From Algibacter sp045066735 (GTDB taxonomy: Bacteria; Bacteroidota; Bacteroidia; Flavobacteriales; Flavobacteriaceae), in the NCBI RefSeq assembly GCF_045066735.1, contig NZ_JBISHH010000021.1:1-64000 (forward strand): a stretch of DNA of 64,000 bases. Direction: 5' to 3'. The notes beneath the pieces were generated by a model that saw only the letters and a program-made list of their open reading frames with translations, did no database searches and was not told the origin of the DNA. Below, one piece after another: positions 36,482 through 46,192 of this stretch. Each line of letters opens with the position of its first letter. The first letter of the stretch is position 1. The position numbers and the translations under genes were made by a program.

Positions 36482-37165
36482 ATGTCGAATGCCATTTTAG
36501 AATTAAAAAACGCGTCTATTTTTCAAGGTGAAAGTTTAGTGCTTTCTGATGTTAATGTTGAAATTAACAAAGGCGAGTTTGTATATTTAATTGGAAAAAC
36601 AGGAACAGGAAAAAGTAGTTTTATGAAAACGCTTTATGGTGATTTACCGCTTACAAAAGGTGAAGGTAACATTGTAGATTTTAATTTAAAGACCTTAAAA
36701 GAAAAGGAAATTCCGTTTTTACGCCGAAAATTAGGTGTGGTTTTTCAGGATTTTAAATTACTTCCAGATAGAACTATAAACGACAACTTGATATTTGTTT
36801 TAAAGGCTACAGGATGGAAAGTGAAAGCTGAAATGAATACTCGTGTTGAAGAGGTTTTGAATAAAGTAGATATGAAAACTAAAGGTTTTAAATATCCGCA
36901 CGAGCTTTCTGGTGGCGAGCAACAACGTGTTGCTATTGCTCGCGCTTTACTTAATAACCCTGAACTTATTTTGGCCGATGAGCCTACTGGTAATTTAGAT
37001 CCACAAACGAGTATTGAGGTTATGGAAGTTTTGCAAGACATTAATAAGAACGGCAACACCATACTTATGGCAACGCACGATTACGCTCTTCTTTTAAAAT
37101 ACCCAAGTAAAACACTTAAGTGTGATGAGAATGCTGTTTACGAGGTGGTGCAAAGAAAAAGTTAG
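36482..37165 (+). CDS. ftsE: Cell division ATP-binding protein FtsE
   Basis: This 227-residue ABC ATPase is most like FtsE, which with FtsX controls peptidoglycan hydrolases at the septum. Walker A is GKTGTGKSS (residues 38-46), the signature motif is LSGGEQQRVAIARAL, Walker B is LILADEPTG and the switch His is in ATHD. The FLRRKLGVVFQDFKLLPDRTINDN segment is characteristic of FtsE. No ftsX lies beside it in this window. Its last four bases overlap the convergent 2OG-oxygenase gene. Confidence 0.9.
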   Translation: MSNAILELKNASIFQGESLVLSDVNVEINKGEFVYLIGKTGTGKSSFMKTLYGDLPLTKGEGNIVDFNLKTLKEKEIPFLRRKLGVVFQDFKLLPDRTINDNLIFVLKATGWKVKAEMNTRVEEVLNKVDMKTKGFKYPHELSGGEQQRVAIARALLNNPELILADEPTGNLDPQTSIEVMEVLQDINKNGNTILMATHDYALLLKYPSKTLKCDENAVYEVVQRKS

Positions 37166-37980
37166 TTATCCTTTTTGTAAATATGCGGGTTTTTACGAAC
37201 TCCTTTTTTAAATACCTTTCTCAATAACATCCGCAAACTAGCATCACAATCTAAAACGATATTAGTGAAGGTATCTTTTGGCCGACCTCTATATTTAGTT
37301 ACATGAAATTTATCAGTTGGTTTTAATGCGTTATCACTAAAATAGTAGTTAGAAATACAACAACGACTGCTATCTACTGTTACTTTATTTACCGAATGCC
37401 AGGAGGTGTCATGCGTAGCCATTACTACAAGTCTGTTGAATTTGCTACCTATTATCGTAGGCTCATTTTTTGGGCCATTGGGCCAGAGCTCTAAATGCCC
37501 TCCATTGTCTTCATTCCACTCTGGAGTAACATAATACAATAAATTAAGCACCCTCCAGCGCTCGCGTTCGGCATCATGAGAATTATCTAAGTGTGGATGT
37601 AAAAAATTATCTTTTGCCATTAAAGATAAGCCTCCTGCATATAAAGATTCATCTGCATAAAGTGATTTAATATTACAAATATCACCTATTAATTTAATTA
37701 TTTTTTCATCTTGAAAAGCATATAATACTTTTTCCAAAAGAGGATTATGCTTATTCATTTGTGCCGAAACATACTTATACTCCCGTATACTATTTAAACA
37801 GCGCATCTCTAACTTATCAGGAAAAACAGAAAAACATTGCCTAGCTAAATCTTCTGGCAAAAGATTATCTATATAAAAATAACCAACCCCCTCTTTTGAA
37901 GCGATATAGTTTTTAGACAACTCATCTTTTACACTCAAAATTTTAGCATAAATGAGATTTGATATTTCTTCAGTTTTCAC
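37162..37980 (-). CDS. 2-oxoglutarate/Fe(II)-dependent oxygenase (prolyl-4-hydroxylase-like)
   Basis: This 272-residue protein carries the facial triad in HPHLDNS (His130, Asp132) and SWHSV (His195), with Arg206 in SSRCCISNYYFSD as the likely 2-oxoglutarate ligand. The double-stranded beta-helix core spans about residues 110-220, including YVTPEWNEDNGGHLELW. Its start is GTG at 37980. It lies at the edge of the polysaccharide locus and diverges from a GT2 gene, so it may hydroxylate a sugar, lipid or surface component; the substrate is not known. Confidence 0.85.
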   Translation of the reverse strand: MKTEEISNLIYAKILSVKDELSKNYIASKEGVGYFYIDNLLPEDLARQCFSVFPDKLEMRCLNSIREYKYVSAQMNKHNPLLEKVLYAFQDEKIIKLIGDICNIKSLYADESLYAGGLSLMAKDNFLHPHLDNSHDAERERWRVLNLLYYVTPEWNEDNGGHLELWPNGPKNEPTIIGSKFNRLVVMATHDTSWHSVNKVTVDSSRCCISNYYFSDNALKPTDKFHVTKYRGRPKDTFTNIVLDCDASLRMLLRKVFKKGVRKNPHIYKKDN

Positions 37981-38061
37981 TTAAAAAGTTTTACATTAGT
38001 CCATGCAATTTAAAGCTTTAACATTAAAATCTGTATTTTCGTTACAATATTTTTCACTAAA

Positions 38062-38943
38062 ATGCTATCCGTATTAATCCCAACCTATAATTACAACATT
38101 GTTCCTTTAGTTGAAGAAATTAAGGAACAGCTTAATCGGTTAGAAATAAATTATGAAATATTAGTTTATGATGATGGCTCGCACTCTAAATTAAATGAAT
38201 ATAATAGTTCTATTACAAATAGAATAAATTGTGATTTTAAGGCTTTACCAACCAATATTGGACGTAGTGCAATTAGAAATTTACTTAGTAAAGATGCCAA
38301 ATTCAATAATTTACTATTTATTGATGCAGGGACTTTTCCGAAAAACAAAAGATTTATTAAAAACTATATTTCACAATTACATCATGATGTGATAATCGGG
38401 GGCATGACTCATTTAAAAACTTCTCCCAAAAAGCCCTACAAACTAAGGTGGCTGTATACTAAAAATCGAGAAGGTCATGAAACCACCGCCTCTAAAAACA
38501 AAGTAATTTGCTCCTCTAATTTTTTAATAAAAAAAGACATAATATTATCGAACCCTTTTGATGAAACCATTAAAAAATACGGGTGTGAAGATGTCGTGTT
38601 TTTCAACACTTTAATAATGAAAAACTATGAGATGCATCACATAAAAAACCCTGTAATTCATGATGCTCTAGACGACTCCGCTACTTTTATTAATAAAACA
38701 GAACAAGCTATACAGAATTTAATTACTTTGCTAAATTCAAAAAAAATAGACAAGAATCACTACAATCTTTCTCGCGCTTACATAAAATTAGAAAAATATA
38801 AACTAACCGGAATAATTTCTTTTTTGTACAAAGGAATAAAGCCTGTATTAAATTTAAACTTTCAATCTAACTACCCATCTCTTTTTCTATATGATTTTTA
38901 CAGATTAGGATATTTCTGCACGTTAAAACAAAACAAAAGCTAA
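38062..38943 (+). CDS. Glycosyltransferase family 2
   Basis: This 293-residue protein has the GT-A N-terminus SVLIPTYNYNIVPLVEEIKEQL and the nucleotide-binding YDDGSHSKLNEY. The place of the usual DxD metal motif reads FIDAGTFPKN, so the second acidic residue is replaced by Gly; this deserves a check before assuming activity. It shares one base (TAATG) with the next GT2 gene and is probably cotranscribed. Sugar specificity cannot be read. Confidence 0.88.
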   Translation: MLSVLIPTYNYNIVPLVEEIKEQLNRLEINYEILVYDDGSHSKLNEYNSSITNRINCDFKALPTNIGRSAIRNLLSKDAKFNNLLFIDAGTFPKNKRFIKNYISQLHHDVIIGGMTHLKTSPKKPYKLRWLYTKNREGHETTASKNKVICSSNFLIKKDIILSNPFDETIKKYGCEDVVFFNTLIMKNYEMHHIKNPVIHDALDDSATFINKTEQAIQNLITLLNSKKIDKNHYNLSRAYIKLEKYKLTGIISFLYKGIKPVLNLNFQSNYPSLFLYDFYRLGYFCTLKQNKS

Positions 38944-39878
38944 TGCCGTTTTTCTCTGTAATAATACCATTATATAATAAAGAACATTTTATTGAAAAGA
39001 CACTACGAAGTGTCCTTAACCAAACTTTTACAGATTTTGAAGTTCTTATCATTAATGATGGTAGTACTGATAACAGCACAGTTGTTTTAGAGCATATTAC
39101 AGACCCAAGAATACAATTATACCATACTAAAAACCAAGGTGTATCTCATGCTAGAAATTATGGAATTAGCAAAGGTAACTCGGAATATGTTGCGTTTTTA
39201 GATGCCGACGATCTTTGGCAGAATACTCATTTAGAAAACTTGCATCAATTAAGCGTTGACTACCCTGAAGCTCAAATTTATTGTACTGCCTATAATATTC
39301 AATTCTCTAAAACTTCTTTTAAAAAACTCAACTTTTACAATATTGATAAGCAATATAGAGGATACATAGATAATTTTTTCGAGGCTTCTCGTTTAGATCC
39401 TGTTTTACATACAGGTAATAACGCAATTCAGGCAAATGTATTTGGAAAAAACGTATGCTTTGACACAAACATGAGATCTGGACAGGACACAGATTTATGG
39501 ATTTCATTAGCTTTGAAATACAAAATAGCAATTGACAATAACTCTGAAACTTATACTTATAACAAAAACAATATAAGCCTATCCAAAAGCCCTTTAGTTA
39601 AAGATCGAGTACTCCTTTTTGCAAAATATAAATCTTTCGAGAAGCAAAATATTGATTTTAAAAGATATATGGATCAAAACAGGTATTCGGTGGCATTAAA
39701 CTATAAGGAGAACCGCAAAAACACTACGAGTAAATTACTTTATAAAAAAATTGACCAGAACAACCTTAACCTCAAACAAAAAGTTATTTTTCACTCACCT
39801 TTTATTGTTACAAGGTTAATAAGGTACGTTAAAGATTTTTTAGACAAAAAAGGTATCTTTCTTCATTTATACCAATAA
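38943..39878 (+). CDS. Glycosyltransferase family 2
   Basis: This 311-residue GT-A enzyme starts FFSVIIPLYNKEHFIEKTLRSVLNQTF, has the nucleotide site INDGSTDNS, and the metal motif FLDADDLW. The acceptor-side block ends with SGQDTDLWISLALKY. Sequence is typical of capsule/O-antigen transferases. It is translationally coupled to the preceding GT2 and converges with the FdtA-like gene. Confidence 0.92.
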   Translation: MPFFSVIIPLYNKEHFIEKTLRSVLNQTFTDFEVLIINDGSTDNSTVVLEHITDPRIQLYHTKNQGVSHARNYGISKGNSEYVAFLDADDLWQNTHLENLHQLSVDYPEAQIYCTAYNIQFSKTSFKKLNFYNIDKQYRGYIDNFFEASRLDPVLHTGNNAIQANVFGKNVCFDTNMRSGQDTDLWISLALKYKIAIDNNSETYTYNKNNISLSKSPLVKDRVLLFAKYKSFEKQNIDFKRYMDQNRYSVALNYKENRKNTTSKLLYKKIDQNNLNLKQKVIFHSPFIVTRLIRYVKDFLDKKGIFLHLYQ

Positions 39879-39883
39879 ACAAA

Positions 39884-40294
39884 CTAACTTTTAGATAAAA
39901 TAAAGGCTTTATAATCTCTTATATATTCTTTTTCATCAAACACATCCGAAGCTAATACTAAGCATATAGAACCTGATGAAAAATTATCTAACTCCCTCCA
40001 TATACCGACAGGAATTAGCAATCCTTTATTGGGTTTATTCAACATAATAGTGGTAACATTCACACCATCATCTAATTTCACATCAAAACTACCACTAAGC
40101 GCAATAAGCACCGCCTGTTGCTCTTTATGCGCGTGTCCCCCTCGATAAGCATCACTTGGCACATCGTACAAATAATAAACCCGCTTAATCTCGAAAGGCA
40201 ATGTGTTTTTTTCTATTACAGAAAGATTCCCTCTTGGATCATTAATTTTAGGAATATCTATAATTTCAATATCTTTAATTGTTTTATTAATCAT
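39884..40294 (-). CDS. fdtA: FdtA/QdtA-type dTDP-4-keto-6-deoxyglucose 3,4-ketoisomerase (WxcM-like cupin)
   Basis: This 136-residue single-cupin protein matches the FdtA/QdtA/WxcM-C family: DPRGNLSVIEKNTLPFEIKRVYYLYDVP, then the His pair in RGGHAHKEQQAVLIALSGSFDV and GLLIPVGIWRELDNFS. These enzymes move the keto group from C4 to C3 before transamination, giving Fuc3N or Qui3N sugars. The partner aminotransferase is probably the DegT gene at 45092-46192. It overlaps the upstream GT4 gene by 8 bp. The exact epimer produced cannot be told. Confidence 0.88.
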   Translation of the reverse strand: MINKTIKDIEIIDIPKINDPRGNLSVIEKNTLPFEIKRVYYLYDVPSDAYRGGHAHKEQQAVLIALSGSFDVKLDDGVNVTTIMLNKPNKGLLIPVGIWRELDNFSSGSICLVLASDVFDEKEYIRDYKAFILSKS

Positions 40295-41369
40295 TAGTAT
40301 TTTTTAATAAATTATCCCATTTGTCTGCAAGGCTTAACAAAGAAAGGTGTTTTATACTGTTTATAGAATTTTGTTTACATTTTTCATAAAGGTCTTTATT
40401 TAAAACAAACCTATCCATCGCCTCTGATAAAATTTTCTTATTATTATTCTCAACTAGTAAACCGTTGAATTCGTTTATAACAATTTCTCCGGCACCAGAA
40501 CATTTAACAGATATCACAGGCGTTCCTATTGATAATGATTCAATTAATACTCTTGGAAAACCCTCAAACCTACTCGTTAAGCAACAAAATTTTGCATGTT
40601 TTACATATGGAAAAGGATTGCTCGTAAAAGGCTTAAACACCACCATATCCGTATTTGCTTTAAGCTTAAGCATTTCTAAATCTTCACCACTACCTAAAAT
40701 TAAGAGTTTAATATTATTTTTAGGTAAAACTGACATTTTATAGGCATCAATTAACAAAGAAATATTTTTTACTTTATCTTTTAACCTTCCATAAAACAAC
40801 ACATAATCATCCTCAAAATCTATAATTTCATGAGCCGATACTGTATTCGTATCAATTTCTACAGGATTATTAATTTTTACTACGTTGCTAAACTTATAAA
40901 CACTAATAATTTCATTTTTAATTTCTTCGGAGACTCCAACATAAGCATACGCTTCTCGAAAAATTTTTTCCCCAAAAAACACACTTTCAGTAAAATATGA
41001 TGCTAAATTTCTACTTCGAACTACGTAAATAATTTTCGTCTTTCTATAAAGCATTACACGTGTTAAAAACTCGGTCACTATAGACTGCCTCACTCTGTTA
41101 TCTATAACAAAGTCGAATTGCTGCTTTTTGATATATTTTTTAAATACTAAAAACCTATTAATCCTTCCCTTAATTGAGTTATCCTGCTCCTTTAATTCTC
41201 CAAGGTTCAGCAGTTTGCCTGCATATTGGTAATCTACATCTTTTAAAACAGAAACAATATGCACATCATAACCCAACCCATCTAGCATTATAGATAGTAA
41301 TGCAGAAGAACGCTCGGCCCCACCTTTCCCTAACGAGTTTACAACAACACAAATTTTCTTTTTGCTCAA
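40287..41369 (-). CDS. Glycosyltransferase family 4
   Basis: This 360-residue GT-B enzyme has the N-terminal loop VVNSLGKGGAERSSALLS and the C-terminal donor-site region VLFYGRLKDKVKNISLLIDAYK, SRFEGFPRVLIESLSIGTPVIS, followed by the GEIVINEFNGLLV segment. These are retaining transferases of the GT4 clade. The start appears to be TTG at 41369, 6 bp after the stop of the next upstream GT4. The two GT4 proteins are clearly related. Confidence 0.92.
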   Translation of the reverse strand: MSKKKICVVVNSLGKGGAERSSALLSIMLDGLGYDVHIVSVLKDVDYQYAGKLLNLGELKEQDNSIKGRINRFLVFKKYIKKQQFDFVIDNRVRQSIVTEFLTRVMLYRKTKIIYVVRSRNLASYFTESVFFGEKIFREAYAYVGVSEEIKNEIISVYKFSNVVKINNPVEIDTNTVSAHEIIDFEDDYVLFYGRLKDKVKNISLLIDAYKMSVLPKNNIKLLILGSGEDLEMLKLKANTDMVVFKPFTSNPFPYVKHAKFCCLTSRFEGFPRVLIESLSIGTPVISVKCSGAGEIVINEFNGLLVENNNKKILSEAMDRFVLNKDLYEKCKQNSINSIKHLSLLSLADKWDNLLKNTND

Positions 41370-41375
41370 AATATA

Positions 41376-42479
41376 TTACAAGTTTGAAGGACTATTTAAT
41401 AATTCTACCCAACCCTTAAAAACCTCATTACCTGAATATTTATAAACTGAAGTTTTACTGTTTTCCTTGCAATTTACATATAATTCTTTATCAGAATACA
41501 TCTTATCAATAGCTTTTGAAAATGCACCAAAATCCTGATCTTTAACTAAAAGTCCGTTTTTATTATTAATAATTATCTCGGAAGGGCCAGATTTGCAATC
41601 AAAAGAAATTACTGGAGATCCTAAAGCTAATGATTCCAATAAAACCATTGGAAATCCTTCCAACTTACTAGACAACAATAAAAACTGACTCGATTTAATG
41701 TAAGGATAAGGGTTATCTTTAAACCCCAACAACTTCACCTTATCGCTTAAACTATTATTCAAAATAATTTGCTCTAATGCATCTTTATCTTTACCACTTC
41801 CCAAAATATAAAGGGGAATCCCGTTTTTAGCAGGTAAGGTATCTTTGTAAGCCAATACTAATTTATCGAATTGCTTCACTTCATTTTTTAATCGTCCTAC
41901 TGCAACGATAAAAGACTTATCTCCGGTTTCTATTCTTTCTTCACTTTTTATAACGATATCACCGTTATAAAAATTGGGTATATATTTCAAATTTTTAAAA
42001 TCGAACAATTGCTTTGTTTTATCATATATACCCTCAGAAACAACAACTACAGCCTTTGCTCTATTATATAACTTATAAAACAGAATATGCTGTGGCAAAT
42101 AATTATAAACTCTATAAGAATGAATTGTTAAAACTGTTTTTTTAATACGATATACAAAAAGGTGAAAAATAAGTTCTCGAAAAAAATTGTTTTTAATTCT
42201 GAAATCTAAATAGAAATCTGCATTAATTTTATTGTACACTTTTTTAAGCACAAACAGTTTTTTAACAGACTGAAAAATAGAAATATTATGAGTAATACCA
42301 CCTAAGTCATGAAGTTCTCCTTTAAAATCATAAGTTATACCACCTTGCATAACAATAATAGAAACCTCAAATTTTGCATCATGAAAAGATTTTGATAATA
42401 CCGAGGCCGCCTTTTCTGCTCCACCGCCTGTTAGGCAATCAACAATTATACATACACTCTTTGTTTTATTATCCGCCAT
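41376..42479 (-). CDS. Glycosyltransferase family 4
   Basis: This 367-residue GT-B enzyme starts at the ATG at 42479 (MADNKTKSVCIIVDCLTGGGAEKAASVL); a TTG at 42506 lies inside the promoter region and is rejected. The donor-site region reads FIVAVGRLKNEVKQFDKLVLAYK and SSKLEGFPMVLLESLALGSPVISFDCKSGPSEII. It is probably a duplicate of, or sister to, the next gene (40287-41369), with the same order of motifs. First gene of the minus-strand GT4-GT4-fdtA operon. Confidence 0.92.
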   Translation of the reverse strand: MADNKTKSVCIIVDCLTGGGAEKAASVLSKSFHDAKFEVSIIVMQGGITYDFKGELHDLGGITHNISIFQSVKKLFVLKKVYNKINADFYLDFRIKNNFFRELIFHLFVYRIKKTVLTIHSYRVYNYLPQHILFYKLYNRAKAVVVVSEGIYDKTKQLFDFKNLKYIPNFYNGDIVIKSEERIETGDKSFIVAVGRLKNEVKQFDKLVLAYKDTLPAKNGIPLYILGSGKDKDALEQIILNNSLSDKVKLLGFKDNPYPYIKSSQFLLLSSKLEGFPMVLLESLALGSPVISFDCKSGPSEIIINNKNGLLVKDQDFGAFSKAIDKMYSDKELYVNCKENSKTSVYKYSGNEVFKGWVELLNSPSNL

Positions 42480-42503
42480 TTTATAGAATTGCAAATTTGC
42501 ATA

Positions 42504-42541
42504 CAAATATAATTATATAGCTAAAACTCATAGTATATTTG
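42504..42541. promoter_or_regulatory. Divergent promoter pair in the polysaccharide locus
   Basis: The minus strand has TATATTTG at 42511-42504, serving the GT4-GT4-fdtA operon, and the plus strand has the identical TATATTTG at 42534-42541, serving the GT2 gene at 42606. The two -7 boxes are 22 bp apart. Neither has a clear -33 TTG. Confidence 0.5.
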
Positions 42542-42605
42542 TAAGTGTACTAAAGTAAACTTAAACAAATAAAAAAAATTGCTTTTTTGATTATAAATCG
42601 GTGCT

Positions 42606-43502
42606 ATGTCTAATCTAAATTATTTGGTAACTGTAATTTGCTCTTGTTACAACCATAGTAAGCATATTGAAAAAGCTCTAAATTCGGTTATTAACCAAAC
42701 CCATAAAAACATTCAACTAATAATTATTGATGATTGTAGTGATGACGATTCTGTAGAAATAATTGACAAATGGATTTTAAAAAACCAAACCGGTCTATTT
42801 ATTAAAAACACTAAAAATCTTGGGCTTACAAAATCGGTAAACACATCATTTAAAAATGTAAAAGGTGCATTTTTTATCGATTTAGCCGCAGATGATGTTT
42901 TGTTACCAAATTGTATTGAAACTCAACTTTCGGTTTATAAAAATTACCCTAACAATTTGATAGGCATTGTTTACGGCAACGCAAAAGTTATTGATAAACA
43001 AAACGATAAAACATACATTTATTATAATAAGTTTTCTCAACGCAAAAAAACAATAAAGCCAGGAGACGGACTTATTTACAAAGAAATACTGAATCACTCC
43101 AATACCATTTGCTCAGTAAGTGCGCTAATTAACACTTCTGTTTTCAACGAACTAGGCGGTTATGATGAGCAATTAGTTTATGAAGATTACGACTTATGGT
43201 TAAGAGTAGCGCGTAAATACAATATACTTTACATAGAAAATATTTTAGTTGAAAGAATAAAACTAAAAAGCTCCTTAGGAAATATAAATTACTCTAGATT
43301 TAATAAAAACGTATTCAAGTTTAAACACTCTACATACCTAATTGTAAAAAAGACTTTGAAAATGAATTTGACTAAAGAAGAGGATCTTGCCTCTATTGAA
43401 AAAATACAGTTAGAGCTAAAACAAAACTATAAAATTCTAAATATTTTATTAATTGCAAAATACTATATTCTATTACTGAAATTTAAATATAGAAAACATT
43501 AA
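42606..43502 (+). CDS. Glycosyltransferase family 2
   Basis: This 298-residue GT-A enzyme starts LVTVICSCYNHSKHIEKALNSVINQTH, has the nucleotide site IIIDDCSDDDSVEI and the metal region FIDLAADDVLLP, then GGYDEQLVYEDYDLWLRVARKY. All usual motifs are intact. It is the only plus-strand gene in this part and converges with the flippase gene at 43529. Confidence 0.92.
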   Translation: MSNLNYLVTVICSCYNHSKHIEKALNSVINQTHKNIQLIIIDDCSDDDSVEIIDKWILKNQTGLFIKNTKNLGLTKSVNTSFKNVKGAFFIDLAADDVLLPNCIETQLSVYKNYPNNLIGIVYGNAKVIDKQNDKTYIYYNKFSQRKKTIKPGDGLIYKEILNHSNTICSVSALINTSVFNELGGYDEQLVYEDYDLWLRVARKYNILYIENILVERIKLKSSLGNINYSRFNKNVFKFKHSTYLIVKKTLKMNLTKEEDLASIEKIQLELKQNYKILNILLIAKYYILLLKFKYRKH

Positions 43503-43528
43503 ATTATAATCTATTAATTCTATTTGCA

Positions 43529-44974
43529 TTATTTTATAAGTCGGTGTCTCAGTTTAAAAAAAGAATACAGCATTGAAAAACTGGCTATTACAGCTAACAC
43601 CAAATTAAAACCTTTAAACTCGTACACCAAAAACACAGATAACACCAACAAACACAGCAACAAGGAAGCGAGCATAATATGCAAGGTATCTTTTCTATAT
43701 TTAAAATTATAATACCTAACCACTGTTACATAAGTATAAACGCCATATACTAAAAACATAACGACCATGGCTATACCTAGCCCTAAAAGCCCGAAATAAT
43801 AAAACCCGATTAAAGAACCTATAACGTTAACACTATTTGATAAAAGATTCTGTTTAAGAAAAAGAGCTTTATTCCCTTTTATGAGCGCAATAAAACCAAT
43901 TGGCCATGCGATAGCTTTTAAAACCACACTTATTAATCCTATTTTTAATATCAATAGAACATCTAAAAACTCATTAGAATATAGAATAGGTATTAAGTAA
44001 GGTGCCATTACATATAACACTAAAATAGCAGGAACAACTACTAACAAAGCTAATTCAGTCTGGTCGTTTACCAAGGCGTCAAATTGCTCTTTATCTTCTT
44101 CAAAGTTACATAGCCTTGGGTAGAAATCATTAGACATTGCCGCAAAAACCAACCCTATATACCCTACTAAAAAAGTATTACCTACTTGATAAACACCTAA
44201 TATTTCATATGAATGATATTCGATTAAGTACCATCTAATAATATAAAAACATAATTGACCAAACACAGCACTCGTAGAGAGTAACAAACCTAATTTAGCA
44301 ATAGGCAAACCTTCTTTAAAGACCTGATTTGCAGCAATTTTAACTTCACTAACAGCTATAGATTTCGTAAAATAAATACTTAACAAAAAATTAGATATAG
44401 TACTTATTACAATAGCAGGAATTATACCATCTATACCATAAATATAATATGCTACAATAGATATAACAGCAGAGATAACGGTTGAAAATATATTGTATAA
44501 AACAATTTTTTTTACCTTTTTCTTTGCTTGTAAAACAGCAAGACGAATTGAAGAAATAGAGTTAAACAAAAAATATGAACTCAAGCCAATGACCCATAGG
44601 TATTTGGTATCGGTTTGAAATACAACAAGACTAACCTGTTTTGAGAATAAAACAAGCCCCATAACTCCAAGAACACCCGTAAATATAGCCCATTTATAAA
44701 CTATTTTTATAAGCCTTCCTGATTTCTCATTAGATTGTTCTTTTTCATTATCTAATAAAGCAATCTCCCTAACACTACTTGATGCTATTCCAAAGTTTGT
44801 TACACCATGAATTAACCTCAATATATTATCAATTAAACCCAAAACACCTATTCCTGCCGGTCCAATAAGAACCGCCGCAACTTTATTACAAATTAACCGA
44901 GCCCCAATTCCAATTAATTGAGACACCGCGAACATACTCGTGTTTTTAAAAATTATTTTATGGAAACCACTCAA
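43529..44974 (-). CDS. Wzx-type polysaccharide flippase (O-antigen translocase)
   Basis: This 481-residue protein has about 12 hydrophobic spans, consistent with the MOP/PST exporter superfamily. The N-terminal segment ICNKVAAVLIGPAGIGVLGLIDNILRLI is typical of O-antigen translocases. It flips lipid-linked oligosaccharide repeat units across the inner membrane. The frame begins at TTG (44974); a later ATG at residue 14 is an alternative. A second flippase of the same family lies at 47201-48526. Confidence 0.9.
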   Translation of the reverse strand: MSGFHKIIFKNTSMFAVSQLIGIGARLICNKVAAVLIGPAGIGVLGLIDNILRLIHGVTNFGIASSSVREIALLDNEKEQSNEKSGRLIKIVYKWAIFTGVLGVMGLVLFSKQVSLVVFQTDTKYLWVIGLSSYFLFNSISSIRLAVLQAKKKVKKIVLYNIFSTVISAVISIVAYYIYGIDGIIPAIVISTISNFLLSIYFTKSIAVSEVKIAANQVFKEGLPIAKLGLLLSTSAVFGQLCFYIIRWYLIEYHSYEILGVYQVGNTFLVGYIGLVFAAMSNDFYPRLCNFEEDKEQFDALVNDQTELALLVVVPAILVLYVMAPYLIPILYSNEFLDVLLILKIGLISVVLKAIAWPIGFIALIKGNKALFLKQNLLSNSVNVIGSLIGFYYFGLLGLGIAMVVMFLVYGVYTYVTVVRYYNFKYRKDTLHIMLASLLLCLLVLSVFLVYEFKGFNLVLAVIASFSMLYSFFKLRHRLIK

Positions 44975-45091
44975 ATTTTATATTATTTTACAACCAATTT
45001 TTCTATTTGTTTAAAAACCTCATCTCAGCTTTGCTTTTTATCACAAGTAATTAAATATGTGTTTTGCAATTTAGTGTAGCGAAAATATAAA

Positions 45092-46192
45092 TTAATACGT
45101 GTTTATAACTTCTATTACTTTCTGAATATCTCCAACCGTTAAACTTGGGTTTATAGGTAAACTTAAAACCTCATTATGTATTTTTTCTGTAATAGGAAAT
45201 TTAAAATCATTAAGCTCTTTATAAGCCGTTTGTTTATGAGTTGGTATTGGATAATGAATAAAAGATTCTATCCCATTTTGATGTAAGTAAGCTTTTAACC
45301 GATCTCTTTCTTCAACACGAATTACAAATTGATGAAAAACATGATCCTTTAAATCTGAAAAAGAAGGCAAGCTAACTTTAGCGTTATGGATACCAGTAGA
45401 ATACAAATAAGCCAACTCCATTCGTTTTAAATTATCAAGATCTAAATACTTTAATTTAATACTTAAAAACGCAGCTTGCAACTCATCTAACCGGCAATTA
45501 AAACCTCTAATATCATTTTTATATGTTGTGCTCCTACCATAGTTTCGGAGCTTAAATATTGTTTCTGCTAATTCATAATTATTAGTCGTTACCGCTCCAG
45601 CATCTCCTAAAGCACCTAGATTTTTCGTTGGATAAAAACTAAAAGCTGCAGCTTCAGAAAGGTTTCCAGCCTTTCTTCCATCTTTATTTTTTGCGCCATG
45701 GGCTTGGGCTGCATCTTCAATTAATAATAAATTATTTTTACGACAAAGCGCCTCTAGCTGTTCTACATGATACAATTGCCCATATAAATGTACGCCCAAA
45801 ATAGCTCTTGTTTTTTCTGTTATAGCAGCTTCTATTTTACTTGTATCTATATTATAGCTATCGATACTAGGTTCTACCAAAACAGGTACTAATCTTGTAT
45901 TTGTAATTGCTAAAATGGTTGCTATATAAGTATTGGCCGGGACAATTACCTCATCACCATCATTTAATACACCTAGTACTTTATAGGCTTCAAAAATGAG
46001 TTGAAGTGCATCAAGTCCCGAACTCACTCCTATGCAATACTTTACACCGCAATAAGTAGCAAATTCATGTTCAAACTTTACAACCTCTTCACCTAAAATA
46101 TATTGTCCCGAATTTAAAAACGAATCGAACCGCTCTTTAAATTCTTTTTCAAAATTCTTATTTAATAGTTTTAAATCTAAAAACTTAATCAT
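45092..46192 (-). CDS. DegT/DnrJ/EryC1-type PLP sugar aminotransferase
   Basis: This 366-residue enzyme shows VGVSSGLDALQLIFEA-type cofactor loop residues (GVSSGLDALQL), EVIVPANTYIATILAI, the LIEDAAQAHGA Asp site and the PLP-lysine region FSFYPTKNLGALGDAGAV. It transaminates a nucleotide-linked keto sugar. With FdtA in the same locus, the likely reaction is formation of a 3-amino-3,6-dideoxyhexose (FdtB/QdtB role). It overlaps the FemAB-like gene by 4 bp (ATGA), which suggests coupling to an acyl/aminoacyl transfer step. Confidence 0.92.
   Translation of the reverse strand: MIKFLDLKLLNKNFEKEFKERFDSFLNSGQYILGEEVVKFEHEFATYCGVKYCIGVSSGLDALQLIFEAYKVLGVLNDGDEVIVPANTYIATILAITNTRLVPVLVEPSIDSYNIDTSKIEAAITEKTRAILGVHLYGQLYHVEQLEALCRKNNLLLIEDAAQAHGAKNKDGRKAGNLSEAAAFSFYPTKNLGALGDAGAVTTNNYELAETIFKLRNYGRSTTYKNDIRGFNCRLDELQAAFLSIKLKYLDLDNLKRMELAYLYSTGIHNAKVSLPSFSDLKDHVFHQFVIRVEERDRLKAYLHQNGIESFIHYPIPTHKQTAYKELNDFKFPITEKIHNEVLSLPINPSLTVGDIQKVIEVINTY

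Noticed and set aside
43524..43712. 62-codon plus-strand frame after the GT2 gene
   Set aside because: It lies entirely antisense to the C-terminal part of the flippase gene and has low-complexity Lys/Asn/Thr composition.
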